A stretch of DNA of 34,422 nt. It comes from Paraburkholderia sp. C35 (GTDB lineage Bacteria; Pseudomonadota; Gammaproteobacteria; Burkholderiales; Burkholderiaceae). The position numbers and the translations under genes are program-made. The DNA lies in NCBI RefSeq assembly GCF_003121405.1, contig NZ_QBUY01000098.1, forward strand, positions 1 through 34,422. The letters are read 5' to 3'. The notes under the pieces were generated by a model. It searched no databases. It was not told where the DNA came from and saw nothing but the letters and a program-made list of their open reading frames with translations. Below are positions 25,670 to 34,235 of the stretch, piece after piece (position 1 is the stretch's first letter; each line of letters opens with the position of its first letter).

Positions 25670-26027
25670 TATAGCGTCGGCGCTCCTACAAGACACACCG
25701 TCTTTGCTTTTTAGTCCGGAGTGGTGCGTGTATGGCGCGACAGCCGACACACAGTTTGCCACCTGGAGAACCCGGGCAGATTGATCGCGCAAGTTGCGAC
25801 GCGGGGGCGTGAAGCGGGGGATGCGTGAATTAGAGCGCTGGCAACGGGCGTCAGCGAGTGCGATGCCGTGCGAGGTGTAGGACCCGTAGGGGTCCCGCAG
25901 GCAAAAAGAAATGTGGTGGTGTTAGCCCGCTTTCTTTTGCCTACTTTTCTTTGCGGCGGCAAAGAAAAGTAGGTGCTGCCCCGCACAGGGGCGACGCATG
26001 AAGTACGAAGGCAAAGCGCGGACGCCA
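25375..26027. repeat. Long imperfect inverted repeat, about 650 bases, centre 25701
   Basis: Copies 2 and 3 face each other. Five independent conserved blocks give the same mirror centre (about 25701): the TGGCGTCCGC blocks (25375/26027), the GCCCC hairpins, the 34-base palindromes (25429/25973), the GCCTGCGGG blocks (25500/25902) and the inner blocks (25637/25766, 31 of 33 positions matching). So the arms carry no net insertion or deletion although parts have diverged. The central 64 bases (25670-25733) show little symmetry. No gene is present. The structure separates the thiolase gene from the enoyl-CoA hydratase/isomerase gene. Confidence 0.88.
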
Positions 26028-26053
26028 GTGCAGACCCAAACGAACCACACCAG
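25734..26053 (-). repeat. Composite palindromic element, copy 3
   Basis: Reverse-oriented copy forming the right arm. It has the inner block (25734-25766), a GGACCC/GGGTCC hairpin within 25878-25896 that is stronger than its copy 2 counterpart, the 34-base palindrome (25940-25973, one mismatch), hairpin GCCCC/GGGGC (25978-25992) and GCGGACGCCA (26018-26027). Unlike copies 1, 2 and 4 it lies upstream of a gene, ending about 45 bases before the next ATG. Confidence 0.85.
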
Positions 26054-26098
26054 CCCAATCCAAGATCAAAAAGGCAAAAACCCTGGAGGAACGACAGA

Positions 26099-26863
26099 AT
26101 GGACATCGAACTAACCCGCACCCACGACGTACAAACCATCGCCTTCAACCGCGCGGAGCGGAAAAACGCCATCACCGCGGCGATGTACCAGACGATGGCC
26201 GACGCGCTGACAGAAGCGCAGAACGACCCTAACACGCGAGCAATATTAATCCGCGGCAGCGCAGGCATCTTCAGCGCCGGCAACGATCTGGAAGACTTCA
26301 TGAAGCAGCCGCCCGTCGGCGATAACGCTCCTGTCTTCCAGTTCCTGCGCGCGATCAGTTCGGCCGAAAAGCCGATCGTGGCATCGGTAGCGGGCGCAGC
26401 CGTCGGCATCGGCACGACTCTGCTGCTGCATTGCGACCTGGTCTACGCAGCCGACACCGCAACTTTCTCGCTGCCATTCTCGCAACTGGGCCTATGCCCG
26501 GAAGCAGCATCGTCGCTGCTGTTGCAACGCGTGGCCGGCTACCAGTCGGCGGCAGAAAAGCTGCTGCTCGGCGAGGCTTTCGACGCCAAAGAAGCGCAAC
26601 GGATGGGATTCGTGAACCGTCTGCTGCCCGCCGCGGAAGTGGACGCGTTCGCGCTGCAACAGGCGCAGAAGCTGGCCGCGCTGCCTGCATCGTCGTTGCG
26701 CCTCACCAAGCAATTGATGAAACGCGCGACGCAGCACGAAATCCAGACGCAAATGACCGATGAAGCCGTGCATTTCGCGAAAATGCTGCTGGCGCCTGAA
26801 GCGAAGGAAGCGTTCAAGGCCTTCTTCGAGAAGCGCAAGCCCGACTTCCGCCAGTTCAGTTAA
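26099..26863 (+). CDS. Enoyl-CoA hydratase/isomerase family protein
   Basis: The 254-residue crotonase-fold protein has a CoA/oxyanion loop GIFSAGNDLEDF (about 56-67) and VAGAAVGIGTTLLLHCDL (about 97-114). Glu135 in QLGLCPEAASSLLL is placed as in delta3,delta2-enoyl-CoA isomerases, so it may isomerise double bonds of unsaturated acyl-CoAs rather than hydrate them. The start at 26099 follows a GGAGGAACGA ribosome site, almost identical to that of the fused dehydrogenase/hydratase gene, which suggests it belongs to the same fad regulon. It is cut off from the thiolase gene by the inverted repeat. Its first 60 codons are rich in A/C-ending codons, the mirror of the thiolase end. Confidence 0.9.
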   Translation: MDIELTRTHDVQTIAFNRAERKNAITAAMYQTMADALTEAQNDPNTRAILIRGSAGIFSAGNDLEDFMKQPPVGDNAPVFQFLRAISSAEKPIVASVAGAAVGIGTTLLLHCDLVYAADTATFSLPFSQLGLCPEAASSLLLQRVAGYQSAAEKLLLGEAFDAKEAQRMGFVNRLLPAAEVDAFALQQAQKLAALPASSLRLTKQLMKRATQHEIQTQMTDEAVHFAKMLLAPEAKEAFKAFFEKRKPDFRQFS

Positions 26864-26904
26864 GCGCGAACAGAAGAATCAGGGCTCAAGAAGCGAAGCG
26901 GCCG

Positions 26905-27726
26905 TCACACCGTACCGTACTCGACATACCCCGCTTCGCGGCAGAAACTCACCAGCCGCACGCCCGCCTCGCGGGCAATCGTAATCGCCAGCGACGACGG
27001 CGCGGAAATCGTCGCCACCATGGGGATGTCGACGCGCGCTGCCTTGCGCACCAGCTCATAGCTCGCGCGGCTCGACAGAAAGACAAAGCCTTCCTTCGTG
27101 TCCACACGATCGAGCGACAGGCGCCCAATCAGCTTGTCGAGCGCGTTGTGACGGCCCACGTCTTCGAATGCGTACGAAATCGCGCCCGTCGCGTCGCACC
27201 ACGCAGCGGCGTGCAGCCCGCCCGTCATCTTCGTGAGCGCCTGATGCGCAGGCAGTTCCTTCGCCGCACGCGCGATGGCATCCGGCGCGAGGCGCTGCAG
27301 AAAGCCCGTGTCAGGCACGCGCTCCGGCGTCAGATCGAGCAGATCGATGCTCTCGATCCCGCACACGCCACAACCCGTGCGCCCCGACAGCGCACGACGC
27401 TTTTCCTTCAGCGCGGCGAACGCCTGCTGCACGACGGTCAGTTGCACTTCCGCGTGCGGCAGTTTGCCGTCGTGGAGTTCGACCTCGATGTCCTGAATGT
27501 GCGCGCCACGCTCGACGATCCCCTCCGAAATCGCAAAGCCGACCGCGAATTCCTCGAGATCGCGCGGCGTGCACATCATCACCGCGTGCGAAATGCCGTT
27601 GAAGACCAGTGCAACGGGCCATTCCTGCCCGACGTGATCGGCAACGCTCTCGACCGTGCCGCCACGGTGCCGGCGCACCGCCTGCTCGACGATGCCCCGC
27701 TGCTCGCCCGTTTCCAGTTCGTTCAC
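26905..27726 (-). CDS. fdhD: Formate dehydrogenase accessory sulfurtransferase FdhD
   Basis: FdhD moves sulfur from a cysteine desulfurase to the molybdenum cofactor of formate dehydrogenases. The CxxC pair Cys119/Cys122 (TGCGVCG) carries the sulfur. Other family motifs are DLEEFAVGFAISEGI (about 56-70), FEDVGRHNALDKLIG and SSRASYELVRKA near the end. I chose a GTG start at 27726 (273 residues) because AGGAG lies seven bases upstream. The longer frame starts with TTG at 27768 and has no ribosome site. No formate dehydrogenase structural gene is in the window. The 3' end is convergent with the hydratase/isomerase gene, 41 bases apart. Confidence 0.93.
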   Translation of the reverse strand: MNELETGEQRGIVEQAVRRHRGGTVESVADHVGQEWPVALVFNGISHAVMMCTPRDLEEFAVGFAISEGIVERGAHIQDIEVELHDGKLPHAEVQLTVVQQAFAALKEKRRALSGRTGCGVCGIESIDLLDLTPERVPDTGFLQRLAPDAIARAAKELPAHQALTKMTGGLHAAAWCDATGAISYAFEDVGRHNALDKLIGRLSLDRVDTKEGFVFLSSRASYELVRKAARVDIPMVATISAPSSLAITIAREAGVRLVSFCREAGYVEYGTV

Positions 27727-27810
27727 CTGCTGACTCCTGCGCAAAAACTGCCCATACACTGCCTGCAAGGCGCGACCCGCCCCAAGGCCGCCGCGCCACG
27801 AATATGGTTC

Positions 27811-27816
27811 TAAAAT
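27811..27816 (+). promoter_or_regulatory. Candidate -10 between fdhD and the nitrate-reductase-associated gene
   Basis: TAAAAT lies 48 bases before the plus-strand ATG. Its complement reads TATTTT (27812-27817), a possible -10 for fdhD, so the two promoters may overlap. No good -35 is seen in either direction. Confidence 0.3.
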
Positions 27817-27864
27817 ACCTCAGACCGGCACAGCGCGTTGGCCACCGAATAAGAGGAATCTGCC

Positions 27865-28341
27865 ATGGGACTCAATGATGCGCCCCTGCTGTTCAATTTC
27901 GAGGTCGAATCGTCGGAGAATCTGAAATTCATTCCGATGGTCGTCCGATTCAATCTCGACCGTTTTGGGCTGCGGATTACGCTCGAACAATGGCAGACAC
28001 TGCCGCACGAAGACCGCGTGCTGCTGGCGCGTTTCCCCGCCGACGACGACACGGCCATCGAGCCGAATTTCGACCACGCCCTGTTCGAGATGATGCGCAC
28101 CCACGCGAACATCGAACCCGAATGGTTCACGCCCGAGGATAACCCGGCGTGGCGGGACACTGCAGTCGTCCCGGAAACCGTGCAGCACCAGGCCCGGCTC
28201 GCGGAGCTGGCTGCGCCGACCAGTGCACAGTGGTCGCAGCTTGCGCCGTTTCAGCGTTACGTGCTCGCGAAACTGTCGCGCAAGGCGACCAGCAACCATG
28301 ATTTCGTGCCGGCCATGAAGGAATTTGGCCTCGCCGGGTGA
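27865..28341 (+). CDS. Nitrate reductase associated protein family
   Basis: The 158-residue soluble protein resembles the small 'nitrate reductase associated protein' family (Nitr_red_assoc), named for genes beside assimilatory nitrate reductases; its molecular role is unknown. Visible features are an N-terminal LLFNFEVESSENLKFIPMVV stretch, an FGLRITLEQWQTLP segment and a C-terminal FQRYVLAKLSRKATSNHDF. There are no membrane segments or cofactor motifs. A good AGAGGAA ribosome site precedes the ATG. It is divergent from fdhD with 138 bases between starts. Nearness to a molybdoenzyme maturation gene fits the family name. The call is from recognised sequence, without a database check. Confidence 0.78.
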   Translation: MGLNDAPLLFNFEVESSENLKFIPMVVRFNLDRFGLRITLEQWQTLPHEDRVLLARFPADDDTAIEPNFDHALFEMMRTHANIEPEWFTPEDNPAWRDTAVVPETVQHQARLAELAAPTSAQWSQLAPFQRYVLAKLSRKATSNHDFVPAMKEFGLAG

Positions 28342-28522
28342 TTCCGCCGAAAGATTTTTCGCGTTTACCCTCAATCTCGTCCGAACGCTGCCGTTATCCA
28401 AAGGTTGGCGCGTCAAGCGCTGCGTCCGGCTGCGCGTCCGTTTTGTGCGTGGTCCGTGTGCGCAGCGCTGACTTGCTTCGCCGCGCGCCCCCGCCTGCAG
28501 GATCGAACGACGTTCGGAACCT

Positions 28523-31500
28523 ATGATCTCTTTTCTATCGAAGCGGCTGCTGATCAATCTGGCGGTGGTCGCCGCGGCGGTGGGCGCGAATGCCTTCGTC
28601 GCCTACACGCAGATTTGCGGACAACGCGACGCCGACGCGCGCACGGTCCGCTCGACGGCCATTCGCCAGAACCTCGAAGCGTATCGCTCGACGCTCGAAG
28701 ACGGGCTGGGCGTGCTCGGGCGTTATGAATCCTCAGCCGAGCCTGCGCCTGTCAGTGCGGCGGCAAATATGGCCGCCTCGCTCGCAAAGCTCGACCGCGC
28801 ACTGCACGAACAGCTGGCGCATCAGCCCAACGTCGCCGATGCGCTCGCCCAGCTCACCTCCGACGGCGCGCGGCTTCAGCAGGACATCGCGCTCGCGCTG
28901 GCCAAGACGACCGCGCCCGAGCAGGACGGCTCGCGCGACTGGGCCGCGCAGACGTACACGCGCCTGGGCATGGAAGTCGACGGGCTGGAAGCGCGCATGG
29001 ACCAGCTGCGTGAGCAGGAAGACCTCGCGCTGAAGGCGGCACTCGACGCGTCGATGCGCGATTCGCGTAACGCCATGCTGTTCCTGATCCTGACGATGCT
29101 CGCGGGCAGCGGGCTGCTGATCTACACCTTCGGCGCGCGTGAGAACGTCGCGCGCGAAAAGCTGCGTATCGCCAAGGCGCTGCACCGGCACGACGAGCGC
29201 TTTCGCGGGCTGTTCGAGCAGCATCCCGTGCCGATGTACATTTTCGATCGCGAGTCGCTGCGCTTTCTCGCTGTCAACTCGGCGGCCGTTCAGCAATACG
29301 GCTACTCGGAGAGCGAGTTTCTGGCGATGACGGTGCGCGCGATCCGTTCGCATGGCGAAGTCGCGCGGCTCGAATCGCATCTGCAGCGCAGCGACGTCGC
29401 GCCGGGCGGTCCCCGCACGATGGCGGGCATCTGGCATCACCGCCGCAAGGACGGCTCGCAGATCAGCGCCGACATCTCGTATCACGCGATGACTTTCCTG
29501 GGCCGTCCCGCGCTGTTCGTGCTCGCCGACGACGTCACCGAGCAGATCAACGCCGAAGCCGAAGCGCAGCGCTCGAACCAGATGCTGGAGACGGTGATCG
29601 ACAATATCCCGCAACGCATCTTCTGGAAGGACAAGGAACTGCGCTATCTGGGCTGCAACATGGCGTTCGCGCGCGACGCGGGCCTCGCCTATCCGGAGCA
29701 GGTGATCGGCAAGCGCGACGAAGATATGCCGTGGCGCGCGTTCGCCGGGGAACTCAGCGGCCAGGACACCGAGGTGATGGCGTCGGGCGTGCCGAAGATG
29801 AACTACGAAACCGACATGGTGATCGACGGCGTGCATCGCACCACGGTGACGAGCAAGCTGCCGTTCACCGATAACGACGGCCGCGTGATCGGCGTGCTCG
29901 GTTCGTACACGGACATCACCGAGCGCAAGCGCGCGGACCTCGCGCTGCGCCTGCAAAGCCGCGCGCTCGATGCCAGCGTCAACGCGATTCTGATTACGGC
30001 GCCTTCGAAGGAAGGCAATCTGATCGAGTATGTGAACCCGGCGTTCAAGCGCATTACGGGCTACGACCCGCAGGAAGTGATCGGCCAGGATTGTCGCCTG
30101 CTGCAGCGCGACGACCGCGATCAGGAAGGCATCGCGGCGATCCGCCAGTCGCTGTCGGCGAACCGCGAAGTGAGCGCGGTGTTGCGCAACTACCGCAAGG
30201 ACGGCGCGCTGTTCTGGAATCAGCTGTATATCGCGCCTGTGCCGGATGCCGAAGGGCAGACCACGCACCACATCGCCGTGATCAACGATGTGACCGCGCT
30301 GATCCGTTATCAGGAGCAGCTCGAATATCAGGCGAACTACGACAGCCTCACGCGACTGCCGAACCGCAATCTGCTGCGCGATCGCCTGCAACATGCACTG
30401 ATCGTCGCGCAGCGGCATCACAAGGGCGTGGCCGTCGTGTTCATCGATCTCGACGGCTTCAAGAACGTCAACGACAGCCTCGGGCATAGCGTCGGCGACC
30501 GGCTGCTTTCCGTTGTTGCGGATCGGCTCGCGCGTTGCGCGCGGGCGAGCGACACCGTCGCGCGTCATGGCGGCGACGAGTTCGTGATCGTGATGACGGA
30601 TACCGTCGACGAGCAGTCGCTGATTGCTTGGATGGAGCGCGTGCGCGCGTCGATTTCGGAGCCGGTGTGGCTCGACGGCACCGAGTTGTACGTGGGCTGC
30701 AGCATGGGCGCGAGCCTGTTCCCGCAGGACGGCGACGACGCCGAAACGCTGATGAAAAAGGCCGACCTCGCGATGTACCGCGCGAAGGATATGGGCCGCA
30801 ACACGTTCCAGTTCTATCAGCCCGAGATGAACGTATCGGCGGGCGCGCGTCTGAATCTGGAGCGCCGTTTGCGCCGCGCGCTGCGCGACAACGAGTTTTT
30901 GCTGCACTACCAGCCGCAGGTCGATATCGAAACGGGGCAGGTGGTCGGCATGGAAGCGCTCGTGCGCTGGAGCGACCCGGAAGTCGGGCTGATTCCGCCG
31001 TCGCAGTTCATTCCTGTCGCCGAGGAAAGCGGGCTGATCGGGCCGCTGTCGGAATGGGTGCTGCGCGAAGCGTGCCGCCAGAACAAGGCGTGGCAGGACG
31101 AAGGCTTGCCGCCTGCGCGCGTGTCGGTGAATCTGTCGGCGCGGCAGTTCCAGCAGCACGATATTGCCAAGCTCGTGATGCAGGTGCTCGAAGAGACCGG
31201 GCTCGATCCGCAGTATCTCGAACTCGAACTGACCGAAAGCACCATTATGCGCAACGCGGAAGAGGCCGTGTCGATGCTCAACGAGCTGCACGCGCTCGGC
31301 ATCGGCCTCGCCATCGACGACTTCGGCACGGGCTATTCGAGCCTGAGTTATCTGAAGCGCTTCCCGGTGGATCGATTGAAGATCGACAGGTCGTTCGTGT
31401 CGGATATCGGTGAATCGTCGGATGATGAAACGATCACGTCAGCGATCATCGCGCTCGCGCATTCGCTGAATCTGCAGGTGATTGCCGAAGGCGTGGAAAC

Positions 31501-31645
31501 GTCGACGCAACTCGACTTTCTCAAGCAGCGCGCGTGCGACGAGATGCAGGGTTATTTCTTCGCAAAACCGATGCCGCACGATGCGATTCCAGGCATGTTG
31601 CAGCGGAGCGCGGAGAACGCGGCGTTGGCAGCCGCGGACGCGTGA
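28523..31645 (+). CDS. Membrane PAS-PAS-LOV-like-GGDEF-EAL c-di-GMP enzyme
   Basis: The 1040-residue signalling protein probably makes and/or breaks cyclic di-GMP. TM1 is about 8-28 and TM2 183-203, enclosing a helical periplasmic sensor. Two PAS domains (about 220-335 and 352-470) precede a third, LOV-like one (about 478-592) with Cys524 in GQDCRLLQ and NYRKDGALFWN at 556-566. The cyclase has an intact GGDEF (683-687, RHGGDEF) and an I-site RASD (674-677) five residues before it, so product inhibition is expected. The phosphodiesterase has EAL at 811-813 and DDFGTGYSSLSYLKRFP. Both active sites look intact. The ribosome site (GGAA) is weak and close to the ATG. It stands alone, ending convergently with the thioesterase gene. 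Confidence 0.93.
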   Translation: MISFLSKRLLINLAVVAAAVGANAFVAYTQICGQRDADARTVRSTAIRQNLEAYRSTLEDGLGVLGRYESSAEPAPVSAAANMAASLAKLDRALHEQLAHQPNVADALAQLTSDGARLQQDIALALAKTTAPEQDGSRDWAAQTYTRLGMEVDGLEARMDQLREQEDLALKAALDASMRDSRNAMLFLILTMLAGSGLLIYTFGARENVAREKLRIAKALHRHDERFRGLFEQHPVPMYIFDRESLRFLAVNSAAVQQYGYSESEFLAMTVRAIRSHGEVARLESHLQRSDVAPGGPRTMAGIWHHRRKDGSQISADISYHAMTFLGRPALFVLADDVTEQINAEAEAQRSNQMLETVIDNIPQRIFWKDKELRYLGCNMAFARDAGLAYPEQVIGKRDEDMPWRAFAGELSGQDTEVMASGVPKMNYETDMVIDGVHRTTVTSKLPFTDNDGRVIGVLGSYTDITERKRADLALRLQSRALDASVNAILITAPSKEGNLIEYVNPAFKRITGYDPQEVIGQDCRLLQRDDRDQEGIAAIRQSLSANREVSAVLRNYRKDGALFWNQLYIAPVPDAEGQTTHHIAVINDVTALIRYQEQLEYQANYDSLTRLPNRNLLRDRLQHALIVAQRHHKGVAVVFIDLDGFKNVNDSLGHSVGDRLLSVVADRLARCARASDTVARHGGDEFVIVMTDTVDEQSLIAWMERVRASISEPVWLDGTELYVGCSMGASLFPQDGDDAETLMKKADLAMYRAKDMGRNTFQFYQPEMNVSAGARLNLERRLRRALRDNEFLLHYQPQVDIETGQVVGMEALVRWSDPEVGLIPPSQFIPVAEESGLIGPLSEWVLREACRQNKAWQDEGLPPARVSVNLSARQFQQHDIAKLVMQVLEETGLDPQYLELELTESTIMRNAEEAVSMLNELHALGIGLAIDDFGTGYSSLSYLKRFPVDRLKIDRSFVSDIGESSDDETITSAIIALAHSLNLQVIAEGVETSTQLDFLKQRACDEMQGYFFAKPMPHDAIPGMLQRSAENAALAAADA

Positions 31646-31657
31646 TCTGAGTGGGAT

Positions 31658-31686
31658 CACGCCGCGCCTGCAACGGGCGCGGCGTG
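31658..31686. terminator. Hairpin between convergent genes
   Basis: CACGCCGCGCC (31658-31668) pairs perfectly with GGCGCGGCGTG (31676-31686) around a seven-base loop. There is no U-tract, so it is a plausible but weak terminator for both converging genes. A second small hairpin, GTGATC/GATCAC (31642-31660), includes the upstream stop codon. Confidence 0.5.
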
Positions 31687-31691
31687 CCGGA

Positions 31692-32099
31692 TCAGTCCAG
31701 CGCAGGCAGTGCGCGTGGGCGGCGGTCGCTGTCCGTGGCGACGTACGTCAGCGTGGCTTCCGTGACTTTCACCGTCTCTTCCGACAGGCTCATGCGCTGC
31801 GCGTAGACCTCGACGGAAACCGTCACCGACGTATTACCCGTCTTCACGATATCCGCGTAAAAGCTGAGCAGATCGCCGACGAACACCGGCTGCTTGAACA
31901 CGAACGAATTGACCGCGATGGTCGCGACGCGGCCGTTGGCGCGGCGGCTCGCGGGGATCGAACCGGCGATGTCGACTTGCGCCATGATCCAGCCGCCGAA
32001 CACGTCGCCATGCACGTTCGCATCTGACGGCTGCGGGACCACGCGCAGCGCGCAGTGCTTTTGTGGAAGTTGGAGATTCTCGGTCATCGGGGCGTCCAT
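31692..32099 (-). CDS. Acyl-CoA thioesterase, YciA-like hotdog fold
   Basis: The protein hydrolyses acyl-CoA to free acid and CoA. The hotdog signature SDANVHGDVFGGWIMAQVDIAG carries the catalytic Asp and the HGG-type loop, and IAVNSFVFKQPVFVGDLLSF forms the long helix/sheet core. The C-terminal VKVTEATLTYVA is also typical. The length is 135 residues from ATG 32099; an ATG at 32087 (MTENLQLPQ) gives 131 and is equally possible, since neither has a clear ribosome site. A longer frame to 32132 needs a GTG start. It is divergent from the ABC exporter gene, with about 256 bases between starts and a CAATATTG palindrome at 32197-32204. I see no firm promoter in that gap. Confidence 0.88.
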   Translation of the reverse strand: MDAPMTENLQLPQKHCALRVVPQPSDANVHGDVFGGWIMAQVDIAGSIPASRRANGRVATIAVNSFVFKQPVFVGDLLSFYADIVKTGNTSVTVSVEVYAQRMSLSEETVKVTEATLTYVATDSDRRPRALPALD

Positions 32100-32355
32100 G
32101 AGTTCAGTTGTGCCGGGAGCGGTGGCTCTCACGACGACGGCCTGACGGGAAAGTCCGGATCAGCGCGGCGAAAGCGGCGCCCGCCGGCTTCTGCGACAAT
32201 ATTGCCAGATCAGGAATTGTACGGGAAAGCGCGCGCTGGAACTTAATGCCAGCCTGCTGCGCGGGCGGCGGTCGCTGCATCCGTTGCCCGTTTCTTCCGT
32301 CACATTTCCTACGAGTCACGCGTCAAGCGTGCAGGCAATCCCCAACAATAGAATC

Positions 32356-34227
32356 ATGCGTCGCAATTCTGCATTGTCCGAGCCGTCGCCGATCTCGAAT
32401 CAGCCACGCAACGACTGGCAAACCATCGTTTCGCTGCTGCCGTATCTGGCGACCTATAAATGGCGCGTCGCGTTCGCGCTCAGCTGCCTGATTGGTGCGA
32501 AGGTCGCCAATCTGGGCGTGCCGATCGTGATGAAGCGCATCGTCGATAGCCTGGCGTCCGTGCAGCATCTGACGGCGCTCGGCCGTGCGGAGCACGCGCC
32601 CGGTGTCGTGCTGCTCGGCGGCGTGGGGCTGCTGGTGGTCGCGTATGCGGTCGTGCGTCTGTCTACATCGCTGTTCACCGAACTGCGCGAGATTCTGTTC
32701 TCGAAGGTCACGGAAAGCGCAGTGCGTCAGCTTGCGCTGAAGGTGTTCCGGCATCTGCATGCGTTGTCGCTGCGGTTTCATCTGGAGCGGCAGACGGGCG
32801 GCATGTCGCGCGATATCGAGCGCGGCACGCGCGGCATCACGCAACTGATTTCGTACTCGCTGTACAGCATTCTGCCGACGCTGGTCGAAGTCGGTCTCGT
32901 GCTCGGCTTTTTCGTCGTCAAATACGAGGCGTATTACGCGATCGTCACGTTCGTGGCGTTGGCTGCGTACATCACGTACACGGTGAAAGTGACCGAGTGG
33001 CGCACGCAGTTTCGCCGCACGATGAACGAACTCGATTCGAACGCGAATTCGCGCGCCATCGATTCGCTGCTGAACTACGAGACGGTCAAGTACTTCAACA
33101 ACGAAGAGTGGGAAGCGCGGCGCTACGATGAAAATCTGAAGCGTTATCGCGCGGCGGCGATCAAGTCGCAGAACTCGCTGTCGGCGCTGAACTTCGGGCA
33201 GCAGGCGATCATCGGCACGGGTCTCGTTTTCATTCTGTGGCGTGCAACGCAGGGCGTGATGGCGGGACGTCTGACGCTCGGCGATCTGGTGCTGATCAAC
33301 ACATTCATGCTGCAGTTGTACATTCCGCTGAATTTTCTCGGCGTCGTGTATCGCGAGCTGAAGCAGAGTCTCACTGACATGGACCGCATGTTCACGCTGC
33401 TCGGCGCCGCGCGCGAAGTCCCTGACGCACCCGATGCGCCGGCGCTTGTCGTGGGCGGCGCTCAGGTGAGTTTCGAGCATGTGAACTTTGCGTATGAGCC
33501 CGCGCGGCCGATCCTGCATGACGTGAGCTTCACGATTGCTGCGGGCACGACCACGGCGGTGGTGGGCCATAGCGGCTCGGGCAAGTCGACGCTCGCGCGG
33601 CTGCTATTCCGTTTCTACGATCTGGATCGCGCGACGGGTGGCGCAATACGTATCGATGGGCAAGATATTCGCGACGTGACGCAGGATTCGCTGCGGGCGT
33701 CGATTGGCATCGTGCCGCAGGATACGGTGCTGTTCAACGACACGATCTACTACAACATCGCGTATGGGCGGCCTTCCGCGACGCGCGATGAAGTAATCGC
33801 GGCGGCGCGCGCGGCGCATATCCACGATTTCATCGAGAGCTTGCCGAAGGGGTATGAGACGCCTGTCGGTGAGCGTGGGTTGAAGTTATCGGGTGGCGAG
33901 AAGCAGCGCGTGGCGATTGCGCGGACCTTGCTGAAGAACCCGCCTGTGCTGCTGTTCGATGAAGCGACTTCAGCGCTCGATTCGCGGTCCGAGCGGGCGA
34001 TTCAACGGGAGCTGGATCAGATTGCGCGCGACCGGACTACGTTGATCATTGCGCATCGGCTTTCCACTGTGGTTCACGCGGAGCAGATTATCGTGATGGA
34101 TAAGGGGCGCATCTGCGAGCGTGGGACTTTTGGTGAGCTTGTTTCTGCGGGTGGGCTTTTTGCGCAGATGTGGGCCTTGCAGCAGGAGAGGGCTGCGCAT
34201 GCTGAAGAGGTGGCAGAGGGGGAGTGA
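32356..34227 (+). CDS. Atm1/HMT1-type half-transporter ABC exporter
   Basis: The 623-residue fused membrane and ATPase half-transporter would act as a homodimer in the inner membrane. The membrane domain spans about 25-330, with the Atm1 family signatures LRFHLERQTGGMSRDIERG and LLNYETVKYFNNE. The ATPase has Walker A GHSGSGKST (404-412), Q-loop VPQDTVLFNDT, signature LSGGEKQR (511-518) and Walker B VLLFDEATSALD. Atm1-type proteins export glutathione-linked sulfur, persulfide or metal conjugates and give metal tolerance in some proteobacteria. The start at 32356 (MRRNSALSEPSP) is chosen over an upstream TTG. No ribosome site is visible, and ACAATAGAAT lies immediately upstream. Its last 100 bases turn G/T-rich before repeat copy 4. 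Confidence 0.93.
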   Translation: MRRNSALSEPSPISNQPRNDWQTIVSLLPYLATYKWRVAFALSCLIGAKVANLGVPIVMKRIVDSLASVQHLTALGRAEHAPGVVLLGGVGLLVVAYAVVRLSTSLFTELREILFSKVTESAVRQLALKVFRHLHALSLRFHLERQTGGMSRDIERGTRGITQLISYSLYSILPTLVEVGLVLGFFVVKYEAYYAIVTFVALAAYITYTVKVTEWRTQFRRTMNELDSNANSRAIDSLLNYETVKYFNNEEWEARRYDENLKRYRAAAIKSQNSLSALNFGQQAIIGTGLVFILWRATQGVMAGRLTLGDLVLINTFMLQLYIPLNFLGVVYRELKQSLTDMDRMFTLLGAAREVPDAPDAPALVVGGAQVSFEHVNFAYEPARPILHDVSFTIAAGTTTAVVGHSGSGKSTLARLLFRFYDLDRATGGAIRIDGQDIRDVTQDSLRASIGIVPQDTVLFNDTIYYNIAYGRPSATRDEVIAAARAAHIHDFIESLPKGYETPVGERGLKLSGGEKQRVAIARTLLKNPPVLLFDEATSALDSRSERAIQRELDQIARDRTTLIIAHRLSTVVHAEQIIVMDKGRICERGTFGELVSAGGLFAQMWALQQERAAHAEEVAEGE

Positions 34228-34235
34228 GGTTTTTG

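Noticed and set aside
25350..26053. A CRISPR array or an insertion sequence
   Set aside because: There are only two inverted arms and no regularly spaced short repeats, and no transposase frame or target duplication is visible.
27727..27768. A longer FdhD starting at 27768
   Set aside because: That start is TTG without a ribosome site, while the GTG at 27726 has AGGAG seven bases upstream.
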